Below are positions 10,451 to 17,774 of a stretch of DNA of 17,774 bases, in pieces. A program made the position numbers and the translations under genes. Source of the DNA: Dissophora ornata. Lineage: Eukaryota > Mortierellomycota > Mortierellomycetes > Mortierellales > Mortierellaceae. The notes below the pieces were generated by a model, which was not told the DNA's origin, searched no databases, and worked only from the letters and a program-made list of their open reading frames with translations. The DNA is taken from assembly GCA_025201705.1 (NCBI GenBank), contig MU616882.1, positions 2,329 to 20,102 of the forward strand. Reading direction: 5' to 3'. Positions within the stretch are counted from its first letter, which is position 1. Every line of letters begins with the position of its first letter.

Positions 10451-11307
10451 ATGAAGGCTTTCTCTACCCTCGTTGCCGGCGCCCTCTTCTTGGCTGCCCA
10501 GGTCATTGCTTATGACGCTCCTGAGAGCCTTGTTATCGGTAATATCTCTGTTCTGTATTCCCAATATCGCGACCGTCCCTGTGTTGGTTCTCGCCGCTCT
10601 GTCCTACTCTTCGACGCTGATTGAAAAGACCATCCCTTCTGTCCCTCTAAACCTGTCCCTTGATGCTTTTGGTTCTGATCCCGCAGTACTAATGACCCTG
10701 CCTCTGCCTTTCCCCCTTCCTATACGAATTCCAACTGCCTATCCCTCTTGATCGGATACATAAACAGATGTCGTTAGCAAGCCTGATAGCTGCAACATTG
10801 TGTCCAAGGCTGGGTAAGTGCCACATCGAAATCATGGGATTACATCCGACGAGTACACCTTTGCCATTTGTCACACACCAATGGATGCTAATCGCTGTTC
10901 TGTTATTTTTGCTTACAGTGACAAGTTGTCGATGCACTACACCGGCACTCTCCACAAGACTGGCTCCAAGTTCGACTCGAGCGTGGATCGTGGCCGTTCC
11001 TTTGACTTTACTCTCGGTAAATATGAGCGATGTTTCCTGTGTGCTAGGGGGGAGGGGGAGGTTTCGTCGTAACATCGATGCAGAGACTGACTCTTAATCA
11101 TTTTACGTTGTGCACACAGGCGTTGGACAGGTTATCAAGGGCTGGGACCAGGGTCTGACGGGAATGTGTATTGGTGAGAAGAGGAAGTTGACTATCCCCG
11201 CCAACATGGGTTATGGCGGCCGTGCAATGGGATCCGCCATCCCTGCCAACTCTGCTCTTGTGTTTGAAGTTGAGTTGTTGCGCATCAACGGCAAGGATGA
11301 GCTGTAA
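10451..11307 (+). CDS. ER-lumenal FKBP-type peptidyl-prolyl isomerase (FKBP2/FKBP13 type)
   Basis: Exons 10451-10538, 10768-10813, 10919-11016 and 11120-11307 join in phase to give 139 aa. Residues 1-20 are a signal peptide ([20 protein letters not shown]). The rest is one FKBP domain: [61 protein letters not shown] and ALVFEVELL. The Tyr, Phe-Asp, Val-Ile, Trp and Tyr of the FK506-binding pocket are present, so it should be active and rapamycin/FK506-sensitive by family rule. It isomerises Xaa-Pro bonds during folding. The last four residues are KDEL, an ER retrieval signal. Length and architecture match yeast Fpr2 and animal FKBP2. The first intron is 229 nt, unusually long for this window; intron 2 has a GCTAAT branch site near 10887. 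The AATAAATAAATAAA run follows the stop. Confidence 0.96.
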
Positions 11308-11332
11308 TAAGCACAAAGAAAAAGCGCACTTT

Positions 11333-11346
11333 AATAAATAAATAAA
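11333..11346 (+). terminator. Poly(A) signals of the FKBP gene
   Basis: Overlapping AATAAA motifs (AATAAATAAATAAA) begin 26 bases after the TAA stop, followed by an A-run. This is a typical fungal poly(A) signal position. Confidence 0.6.
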
Positions 11347-11584
11347 AAAAATAAGCTGGGATGTGGTTTTCAGCAATGAAGTCAACGTGCGCTGCAGCTT
11401 CCTATTTGTTGGGCCCATGATAAGTAGTCCGTTGGAGAGAGAACGAAGGGGGGCACAGACTACACACAACATTTCTCCCTGCATGACCTGCATGTGCTTT
11501 GGTAGCGCTCCTTTTGGTCCGCTCGTTTAATTTTGCCATTGAACCATTTGAGCATTGTGCCCTGTGCCAACTACTCGCCTCTTC

Positions 11585-11949
11585 TCACTCGCGTCTCCTT
11601 TTCGCGCATGGTGAATATTCGTCTACGCCGCTGGTGTTGCGGTAGTTCATGCTGTTTGTGGCCATATCGCTCTTTAGGACGGCTGGGTCTACGTTAGCAC
11701 TCTGCAGCTTGCGGATGCTCCGTGATTTGGAGGTTAGTCTCGGAGGCTTAAAGGATGTTCTATCCGATGATCGAAGCTGCAATGAGACAGATTTGTGAAC
11801 ATGTATGCAAGGAGGAACATTCGTCTTCCACACAATTTCTCAGGGCGCTTGCTCGTGTGGATATGAACCTGGCTAGGCTCCCCTTTTTCATTGGTCTTTT
11901 CTCTCGTCTTTGCCCCTTGGAACTCAGACATGGGATGATGGGCAGGCAT
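11585..11949 (-). CDS. Possible small gene or gene fragment (low confidence)
   Basis: The minus strand 11776-11585 is open with coding-like, C-ending codons and starts just after a good acceptor (CTCATTGCAG, AG at 11778-11777). It encodes 63 residues, basic and polar (SSDRTSFKPPRLTSKSRS, then KSDMATNSMNYRNTSG, ending AKRRRE). An upstream ATG at 11949 opens 27 codons (MPAHHPMSEFQGAKTREK) that can join in phase 0 through a weak donor (CAG|GTTCAT at 11868), giving 90 aa. The first exon is speculative. A GTGAGA donor lies at the very end (11588), so the exon could instead be internal or a remnant of a longer gene. FKPPR-type motifs occur near the N-terminus of some Rad54/Rdh54 proteins, but that resemblance is too short to support a name. 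No continuation was found toward 11308. Confidence 0.3.
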
Positions 11950-12756
11950 GTTGACCCTAATGGCATTAACCTATTCTCACACACGCGGATACCCTCTTTC
12001 CCCTGTTCCTGTATTCCTGAAGACCAGCAGGTTGTTTGCTTTGTTTTGTTGACACCCACACGAGGGTGCGTGCATCGATGACGCATGGATGGATGGAGGC
12101 AGCGATGGATGGTGTCATCGTGCGCGCCTGCTGCTCTCACAGGTCGGTGGTCCATTGCTCTCGTCGCCGTGCCTGACCCTCGTTTCTGGCCGTATCATTT
12201 TTCGCTATTTATTTTGTTTATTACATACACAGACGTATCAGGCGAATAACGCCTCTTTCTGCTTTCCCCTTGACACACTTCCTTTACCTCTCACCCGTTT
12301 TCTCCGCATCGGCATCCGTCTTCCATTCCATTCCCTGCACTTCTTGTGTGTGTCTCACTCTCTCTCCCCCACTCTCTCCACATCACACGCCTTTTGACAC
12401 AGCAGCAGCGCCAGGTGAGGAACAATAACACTCGTCATAACAACAGCAACGGCGACAGTAGCAAAATAGGTTCACGCCTCTCCGCTGTCGCTCCATGGTG
12501 AGAGGCATGAGCAGCCGGCAATCGACAATGGCCCGTTCATCCTCTCCCCTCTCTCTCTTCTCAATCTCATCCTCCTTCGTCTTCTCTTTCCGCCCTTGCT
12601 TTTGTATCTTTAGCTTACACGATACTCTCTACCCCACATAATTCTGGTCACCCCCTTGACATATCACCTCCTCGCCACAAACCTGGACCTGCCAGACTTA
12701 CGAGTCCTCCCTTCGTGCCTCTCTTCTCTGACCCCCACACAACGCGCAATGCAAAC
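11950..12756 (+). promoter_or_regulatory. Promoter and leader region of the polyglutamine-protein gene
   Basis: About 800 bp without a supported gene. It becomes strongly CT-rich from about 12250 (tctctccccc, ctctctcc), as in fungal promoters and leaders. A small GGAT-type microsatellite lies near 12085-12112. A possible 5' UTR intron runs from CCAG|GTGAGG at 12415 to TTTAG at 12613; it would remove upstream ATGs, including one at 12495. I did not find a clear branch site, so this intron is a guess. Confidence 0.4.
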
Positions 12757-12853
12757 ATGTCTCGTCCTAGAGATATCATGGCCGGCTCACACTCTCAATA
12801 CCCGCAACGCAGCACCTATACTAGCAACACCACCCCAAGGCGGCCCGAAATAG
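12749..12853 (+). other. Upstream ORF overlapping the start of the polyglutamine-protein gene
   Basis: An ATG at 12749, eight bases before the main ATG and in another frame, opens 34 codons ending with TAG at 12853. The main ATG at 12757 has A at -3; the upstream one has G at -3. A scanning ribosome could initiate at either, so this may tune expression. It depends on the transcript starting upstream of 12749. Confidence 0.45.
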
Positions 12854-15800
12854 CCGGCAACGAGCAAGCTGAGCTCGATTGGCGCTATACCTCGACCACA
12901 GAGGCCAACAGCTCCGAGTACTCTGCAGCCTCCGAAGAAGAGGACGAGCTGAGACAGACTGCAAAAACTGGCACTGCATCCTTAGCTTCAGTCACCCAGC
13001 GAGGTATGACCGCCCGCCCTCTGCTGGCCCCTGCACACTCTTCCTCGGTCCAAAAATCTGTGGCTGCGTCTTCACCTGTCGCCTCCGGCTTATTCGCCAC
13101 ATCACCAGGTACGGCTCACGAGGCTGACGAAAGCACAGACACGATCAAAAGCATGAGGGCGCGAGCATTGGACCAAATTAACGGCAGAAAGGGTTCCTCG
13201 TCCAACCTGAGCAGCAGCCACAACTCCAACAACAACAGTAACGGCGTCAGTAACGGAGTCGGCGTACCGAAGAGGGTCGCGGCCACAACTCCCTCCAGCC
13301 AGGGTCTGTCCTATTCACCCAGTCGATCGTCGGTGGCTCAAGACGAAAAAGCCGCACTACGGGAGTCGGGACAGAGTGGCAGTGGTAGTGGCAGCAGCGT
13401 CAAAGCCAAGAGGAAGTCATTTGGACTGTCAACAGCAGACCGCGGCACTGTCCCCAGGATCAACACAAGAACCTCGCAGCCCGAAGCCCACCACACTATA
13501 CCCGCTTCCCAGCAAACGAACATCAGGAATCGAAACTCTGGCTCCTTCAAAAACCATCAGCTTCTTATGACATCTGAGGATGAGCCTGAAGTAGCTGGAA
13601 GCCATTTTCAGGACAGGACTCGATATGCAGCTGAGGGCGGAGGCGTATTGGTGAGCGAACTCAAGGCTTTGAAGGCTCGTGTGCAGGAACTAGAGATGGA
13701 GCGCATGAACCGTTCGCTTTCGAGCTTCCATGTCCAAAGCCCTCAAGTCATGACTCCACAGAGTCTGGATCACCCAACCTTTGATGAGCCCTCGTCTCGA
13801 AGCCACTCTGAGAAATTTCTGCTGCAGCAGAAACAACACGGTTCGGCAACTTGGATTGAATCTTTCAATAACTCATCGAGGTCTCCAGCTCTAGCCACGC
13901 CCTCAGCATCCAGAGAAAGACTGTCTAGAACCTTGGGGAGCATAGGAAACGGGCGTCTGGAGCCGCCGGCGAGGATCACTAGTCCGATGCGCACAGGTTC
14001 CACGCCATCGGCACAGCAACCATCGACGCAACACGTAGCCCTTCTCCAGGAGGCGTTCAAGACGTTTGAGAAGGCTATGTCCACTGCTGGCAACATAAAC
14101 GCGGTCCCTGCTGTTCAGGCCATGAGCAAAGTCGTGTCGAACGCCATCAATATGAGCCAGACTATCCGCACCTGGATCAAGGCGGATGTGTCTCTGGTCG
14201 ACTCCTCCTCCATGGTGTCACTCCAACGCGCCTCTGACGAGCAAATTCGGAGTCTCACAGAGTCATTTTTGGCCATGGCAAGCATGCAGCCCATAGGCGA
14301 TCGAACCCTCGCGCAGTCGGACATAGTGTCGAGCGGCACGGGCGTGAGCAGGCCGTATTCTCCGAGACAATCAACAGGGTCACAGATGTTTACTCAGGGG
14401 GAGCGGTTGTCACTAGGCATGGTCGGGACCGAGCTGGGGGCACGCCCAGGGCTCGATCATAACCTTCCGTATCCTATGCGGCCCTTGTCTGCTGCAGCTG
14501 TCAATATTTACGACCCTGCTGGGTCTATCACGCCAAACGCTATGTCTTCTTCTGGATACTGGACAAGAAACAGCTCTATTACTTCAAGTTCTGCTGCAGA
14601 GTCTCGGGCTAGGGCTAATCTGAGGCAGGGATACACCTCTGACTTTAGCCATGACCGGCACGCGTCATATAATGGCGTGGGCTCCGCAAGATATTCGCAA
14701 GCGGGAGGAATGTCGAGCCGAGAACCATCACCGCCACAGGAGGGCGTTCAAGGACTCAGTCAACGGCGGCAGGTCTATGAACCAGCATTGCATCACCCGC
14801 AGCCTTCCGTGGATTCGTCACGTGCATTACGTTCACCAGGCCCCGAAGCATCGGCAGGCGATGTTTCTGCCCAGTTGGCAAGGCGACAGGCCAGCGTCCG
14901 GAATATTATGGCCAGGTACTCCAGATCGCCTACATTTGGCCAGTCTAATCAGGAGCAGGACCTGGGCGTGGTTCACGCAAACTACGAATCTGACAAAGAA
15001 GTGTTTATGCAGCGACCTAGCCACTATGTCCATGATAGCAAGGTCTTTTCAGAGGATGAGAGCAGTAGCCTTGCCTGGGGAAGCATGAGCCTGGGTCAGT
15101 TGCCACCCAGATCCAAGACCGGTTCCTATGCGGTGCGCTTGCAGCAGCTTCGGGGCCGCCACGACCAGATGCAACCTTTACATCAACAGCTGGCGCAGTT
15201 TGAACAAGACGGTCATGCTCAAGGGCAGTACGAGGAGTATGCTCAGCTTCAGCAGCATCAACATGGAGAGTTTTCAGATGGTGTTGAGAGTGATGCTTTC
15301 AACGAAAGTCATGTTCCGCGGTTTGCTCAGCGTCGCCAACCCTATGGCAACCAGCGACAACAGCCATTACAATATCAGGAGAGTGGGTATCAAAAGCACA
15401 TGCCGCGACAGCCTAGTAGTCAGCATCATCAGGATATGATGATGACGACTCCGTCTATGCCATCGCCAAACTCTTCACCCTCGTCCTCTTCACGACTTGA
15501 TGCACCATCTCAGGTTTCGAGTAATGGGTATCATGGTGGTGGACTCTCTGGAGTAGACGGACGACTCCACCTGTCCCCGCGAGGACCTGGAGACATGGCG
15601 AGTTTTCCGCGCCAACAGAGCATAAGTAGTATCTCTGGATTCAGTGATGATAGCCAATATCAATACCCACATCAGCAGCAGCAACAACAGCAACAACAGC
15701 AACAGCAGCAACAACAGCAACAGCAGCAACAACAGCAACAGCAGCAACAACAGCAACAGCAGCAACAACGGAAGCGAGCCATGTCCTTGGCGCATCAGCG

Positions 15801-15888
15801 GGCCCAGCTCCAGCAACAACAGCCTGCGCATCTTGATGGATTGTCGCCGCAAGTACAAGCGCGTTTGCAGCAAATTTATGACAGCTAA
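12757..15888 (+). CDS. Large disordered polyglutamine protein with coiled coil and helical block
   Basis: One uninterrupted frame of 1043 aa from the ATG at 12757 (MSRPRDIMAGSHSQYPQRS); the frame is open a little further upstream but contains no earlier ATG. Most of it is Ser/Pro/Gln/Arg-rich and predicted disordered. Two regions look folded: a heptad-like helix at about 297-322 (VSELKALKARVQELEMERMN), probably a short coiled coil, and a helical block at about 424-510 (VALLQEAFKTFEKAM, SKVVSNAINMSQTIRTWIKA, EQIRSLTESFLAMASM). The C-terminal third is Gln/His-rich and contains 32 consecutive glutamines at residues 973-1004. I do not recognise a named family. Scaffold-like polarity or cytoskeletal proteins and RNA-granule proteins share this layout, but nothing decides between them. 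AATAAA follows at 16050. Confidence 0.85.
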   Translation: MSRPRDIMAGSHSQYPQRSTYTSNTTPRRPEIAGNEQAELDWRYTSTTEANSSEYSAASEEEDELRQTAKTGTASLASVTQRGMTARPLLAPAHSSSVQKSVAASSPVASGLFATSPGTAHEADESTDTIKSMRARALDQINGRKGSSSNLSSSHNSNNNSNGVSNGVGVPKRVAATTPSSQGLSYSPSRSSVAQDEKAALRESGQSGSGSGSSVKAKRKSFGLSTADRGTVPRINTRTSQPEAHHTIPASQQTNIRNRNSGSFKNHQLLMTSEDEPEVAGSHFQDRTRYAAEGGGVLVSELKALKARVQELEMERMNRSLSSFHVQSPQVMTPQSLDHPTFDEPSSRSHSEKFLLQQKQHGSATWIESFNNSSRSPALATPSASRERLSRTLGSIGNGRLEPPARITSPMRTGSTPSAQQPSTQHVALLQEAFKTFEKAMSTAGNINAVPAVQAMSKVVSNAINMSQTIRTWIKADVSLVDSSSMVSLQRASDEQIRSLTESFLAMASMQPIGDRTLAQSDIVSSGTGVSRPYSPRQSTGSQMFTQGERLSLGMVGTELGARPGLDHNLPYPMRPLSAAAVNIYDPAGSITPNAMSSSGYWTRNSSITSSSAAESRARANLRQGYTSDFSHDRHASYNGVGSARYSQAGGMSSREPSPPQEGVQGLSQRRQVYEPALHHPQPSVDSSRALRSPGPEASAGDVSAQLARRQASVRNIMARYSRSPTFGQSNQEQDLGVVHANYESDKEVFMQRPSHYVHDSKVFSEDESSSLAWGSMSLGQLPPRSKTGSYAVRLQQLRGRHDQMQPLHQQLAQFEQDGHAQGQYEEYAQLQQHQHGEFSDGVESDAFNESHVPRFAQRRQPYGNQRQQPLQYQESGYQKHMPRQPSSQHHQDMMMTTPSMPSPNSSPSSSSRLDAPSQVSSNGYHGGGLSGVDGRLHLSPRGPGDMASFPRQQSISSISGFSDDSQYQYPHQQQQQQQQQQQQQQQQQQQQQQQQQQQQQQQQRKRAMSLAHQRAQLQQQQPAHLDGLSPQVQARLQQIYDS
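15673..15768 (+). repeat. Polyglutamine tract with 18-nt higher-order repeat
   Basis: The stretch consists of 32 consecutive CAG/CAA codons. From 15694 to 15765 the codon pattern CAA CAG CAA CAG CAG CAA repeats four times perfectly (18-nt unit), so the tract grew by duplication of a mixed unit and not by pure CAG slippage. The antisense and shifted frames yield poly-Leu, Asn/Ser and similar shadow ORFs. Confidence 0.92.
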
Positions 15889-16323
15889 AACAAAGAAAAG
15901 AAAAAGAAAAAAACAGCGTATTCGTGTCCCCTTTTCCTCGCTAGTTGCATCGTATACCTCCACCATCCATCCATCTTTGCATTTGCATCTTTCTCTCCCT
16001 TGTTTTGTACTTCTATCCTTTCCTCTATACGATAGAGAAAATTGTGAATAATAAATAATAACAATGCCTATTGCGCTCCTCCACAGAGTGCTTCTTCTGA
16101 ACACAGATGCTCCTCCCGATTGTCGGGGTGATGACGATCCAATCTCTTTGGCCATTTCAGAAATGTCGCTTGGTGGTGCGTTGCCTGTGCCATGTTGTGA
16201 GAGGCATTTCTTGAGACCCAACGTCTCCACGTACTGTCAATATAAACACAAAAGCTGTCAGGATTCAGATCTTGAATACCAGACCTTAGACGGTCGTCTG
16301 ACAGTTTGCTCTTTCCCTCTTCT
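15889..16323. other. Convergent 3' intergenic region
   Basis: The plus-strand gene's 3' UTR holds an A-rich run (aagaaaaagaaaaaaac, about 15896-15913) and AATAAA at 16050-16055. The rest, to 16323, should be the 3' UTR of the small minus-strand gene. Open frames here are not coding-like, and I see no RNA gene. Confidence 0.5.
16050..16055 (+). terminator. Poly(A) signal of the polyglutamine-protein gene
   Basis: A perfect AATAAA lies inside gaataataaataataac, about 160 bases after the stop codon at 15888. Confidence 0.5.
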
Positions 16324-16811
16324 TCAAATGCGAGATAAAACTCTGATACAGGACTTCGCTCCGCCCTCCTCCAAAGTCCCAAAGTTGCCATCCCTGACAA
16401 CAAACAGAGGTCGCACAGGGTTCATGTTCGTGGATTTGTATCCCGTAGCCACAATCACTTGGCCAACTCCCTTGTTCAGAATCGCCTCAATCTCCTTACT
16501 CATAAGTACCCCTGTATGTGCGCCAGAGAGCTCGCTGTACTGACGATCAAAGCCAAAGTCCGTGATACGCTTGAAGCTCACGATCTTGTGGGTTCCCAGT
16601 GTCGATCTCTCGTTAAAGATCGGGGTCAGGAAGGGTTTTCCGGTCGTAGTTCTACCCTTGGGTTCGGCTGTGAGTGGCAATGAAAATCATAGGAATGAAA
16701 TAGACGAAGGGGTTTGAAGACATCTTGTGTACGAAAACGCATGCGACATGACGTGAAATAGACACCAGAAACAATTGGCAGCACGTACTGTGACCCGTCA
16801 GATAGCGACAT
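16324..16811 (-). CDS. Small unrecognised protein, two exons
   Basis: Exon 2, 16667-16324, is clearly coding by codon use (GAG, AAG, ACC, CTG, ATC) and follows a good acceptor (CACTCACAG). It encodes about 113 residues including GKPFLTPIFNERSTLGTHK, ITDFGFDRQYSELSGAHTG, MSKEIEAILNKGVGQVIVAT and RPLFVVRDGNFGTL, probably a compact alpha/beta fold. The first exon is uncertain. The best phase-consistent choice is 16811-16766 (MSLSDGSQYVLPIVS) with donor GTGTCT, giving 129 aa. A shorter alternative begins at an ATG near 16743 with donor GTACAC and gives M-R-F-P before Glu-Pro-Lys. I do not recognise the family. Its ATG at 16811 directly follows the stop that would end the neighbouring TFA2 fragment, so its promoter must lie within or across that fragment, or it too is a remnant. 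Confidence 0.6.
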
Positions 16812-17028
16812 TCACTTGACGAAAACAAAATCCTTGGTGAGATCCAAGTTCCTCAATGGGTGTTGGTAATCTTCATCTTCCTGTTGCGACGGAATTGCTT
16901 CCGCTTCGGCGCCTCGCTAGGCCCCTCCTTGTCAAACACTTGCATATGCGTCAGACCAGCCCTCTCCAGCTGTTTTGGAAGATCGGTCTCATCTGGAATC
17001 CGCATCCTATGCCAGGTATCACGAAAGT
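16812..17028 (-). pseudogene. TFA2: C-terminal fragment of TFIIE beta subunit (TFA2), frameshifted
   Basis: From 17028 the minus strand encodes DFRDTWHRMRIPDETDLPK, then QLERAGLTHMQVFDKEG and RKQFRRNRKMKITNTH. This is the C-terminal part of the general transcription factor TFIIE beta, which with TFIIE alpha recruits and stimulates TFIIH at RNA polymerase II promoters. Homology begins exactly after an acceptor-like CACAG (AG at 17030-17029), as for a last exon. The frame hits TGA at 16855-16853, but one frame over the expected ending continues (RNLDLTKDFVFVK) to TGA at 16814-16812. One base therefore appears to be missing near 16855. No upstream TFA2 exons (winged-helix region) are seen between 17029 and the next gene at 17319. 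I infer a partial duplicate decaying as a pseudogene. Alternatives are a sequence error for the frameshift, or distant exons outside the window. Confidence 0.7.
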
Positions 17029-17318
17029 CTGTGTTTGAGGCGGTCGAAAGTGACGGGACAAATGATATGTTCCATTTATTTTGAAACATTAACTATTGCT
17101 CTACAGCACAGCCACCGCAAACTATCAGACATTGAGATCCCATTGGAGGGGTTGGATAAATTTTTTGGTTCGGTGGGCTTGCATGAAATGCAACTAGAAC
17201 ATGATAAGAACTCTGTTGGAGACCCTTTCGCAAAGAACGGAACAAAGTGGCAGCTCACCTTTCACCTTTCTCACTCCCACATTCACAGTTCTCACTGCCA
17301 ACTTCCTAGAAAGCACCA
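17029..17318 (+). promoter_or_regulatory. Promoter and leader of the right-edge gene
   Basis: About 290 bp between the TFA2 fragment and the ATG at 17319. The last 70 bases are CT/CA-rich (cacctttcacctttctcac, ttcacagttctcactgcc), typical of a fungal leader. I see no TFA2-like exon on the minus strand here. Confidence 0.4.
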
Positions 17319-17774
17319 ATGTCCACTCCTACTATTAACAGAATCCAGGATGTCGCACTCGCGATCAAGGCGCCAGTTCTCGGAGCCTCCTCTCCTCAGA
17401 ACACGTCAACTGTGACAACCCCTACTTCTTTGGGAGGCTCAACTTGGACAGTGACCCTGACGCGACAGGACGACACTCTCACAGTTGGTGTTCTTTGGAA
17501 ATACACACAAAATCAACCACAGACGCATCCATGTACTAGTTGTAACTATGGCTGCGATGGAATTGGCGCTCAAAGCTACACTGAGGGATATTGTGCCATG
17601 CATCTGGTGCCTCGTAAGACACCGAGCAACATTGCCACTGTTTCCGTCACTGACACCTCGCTCCAGACAGCGAATTCTGTCGAAGGTTAGTCCCATCCTG
17701 GAACAACGTTGTAACGAGCAATACAAGCAAGGGAAGTTGCGAGACTGACCTGATTTCAATTGCCCTTTCCCCAG
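17319..17774 (+). CDS. Unrecognised protein, first exon only (cut by window edge)
   Basis: The ATG at 17319 (caccaATGTCC, with C at -3) opens 122 codons to 17684. The exon ends at 17685 in phase 1 before GTTAGT, and the intron 17686-17774 ends CCCCAG on the last base of the window. Residues include INRIQDVALAIKAPVLGA, GGSTWTVTLTRQDDTLTVGV and a Cys/His cluster, HPCTSCNYGCDGIGAQSY then GYCAMH, with four Cys within about 25 residues that could bind a metal or form disulfides. There is no signal peptide. GGSTWTVTL with DDTLTVGVLW faintly recalls MATH-type beta-sandwich proteins, but this is not enough to name it. The rest of the protein lies outside the window. Confidence 0.6.

Noticed and set aside
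10539..10767. C/D-box snoRNA in the long first intron of the FKBP gene
   Set aside because: No proper RUGAUGA box paired with a terminal CUGA and stem was found.
11047..11062. G-quadruplex in FKBP intron 3
   Set aside because: The G-rich run lacks four separated GGG tracts, so it is at best a weak candidate.
12715..12756. Earlier start of the polyglutamine protein at 12715
   Set aside because: The codon there is GTG; the first in-frame ATG is at 12757.
15644..16051. Plus-strand Asn/Ser-rich frame
   Set aside because: It is a shifted reading of the same glutamine repeat, with an uncoding-like remainder.
15490..16230. Minus-strand frame of 246 codons with a long poly-Leu run
   Set aside because: It is the antisense reading of the CAG/CAA glutamine tract, and it crosses the sense gene's stop and 3' UTR.
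16068..16403. Minus-strand frame of 111 codons downstream of the small gene
   Set aside because: It overlaps the coding end of the small gene in another frame and has unlikely composition.
17076..17258. Minus-strand frame tested as an upstream TFA2 exon
   Set aside because: It shows no TFIIE winged-helix similarity, and its Ser/Cys-rich composition looks non-coding.

Overview
The window looks like nuclear DNA of an early-diverging filamentous fungus, most likely Mucoromycota and probably Mortierella-like. The evidence is short introns (about 75-230 nt) with GT/AG ends and CTAAC- or CTGAC-type branch sites, C-rich third codon positions, CT-rich leaders, AATAAA-type 3' ends, glutamine-rich tracts, and proteins matching eukaryotic families (SHQ1, fungal TRP-like channel, ER FKBP, TFIIE beta). 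The lineage is inferred, not proven. Exon structures were rebuilt by hand by matching splice phases and protein homology.

Layout. (1) 86-2645 (+): seven-exon SHQ1, an H/ACA snoRNP assembly chaperone, with a long disordered insert and an acidic tail. (2) 2766-7405 (-): three-exon TRP-like membrane protein with signal peptide, ML-like lumenal domain, membrane core and a tail of about 690 residues; it converges on SHQ1 with 120 bp between stops. (3) 7406-8684: no gene seen. (4) 8685-10089 (-): two-exon secretory-pathway protein with a six-Cys module and a C-terminal part encoded by an 81-bp minisatellite. (5) 10451-11307 (+): four-exon ER FKBP peptidyl-prolyl isomerase ending in KDEL, divergent from (4) across a 361-bp region containing CCAAT boxes. 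(6) 11308-12756: mostly intergenic, with one low-confidence minus-strand exon. (7) 12757-15888 (+): single-exon, largely disordered 1043-residue protein with a predicted coiled coil, a helical block and 32 glutamines built from an 18-nt codon-pattern repeat. (8) 16324-16811 (-): small unrecognised two-exon gene. (9) 16812-17028 (-): C-terminal fragment of TFIIE beta (TFA2), without upstream exons and with a frameshift near its end, so probably a partial duplicate or pseudogene. (10) 17319 to the window end (+): first exon of an unrecognised gene, whose first intron ends on the last base of the window.

The genes look like an ordinary eukaryotic neighbourhood, not a pathway or cluster. The KDEL FKBP and the secretory protein share a divergent promoter region and both enter the ER, which permits but does not show co-regulation. 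I saw no convincing transposon, CRISPR array, rRNA or tRNA. The most unusual parts are the broken TFA2 fragment and the small gene abutting it, the tandem-repeat secretory protein, and the higher-order structure of the polyglutamine tract.
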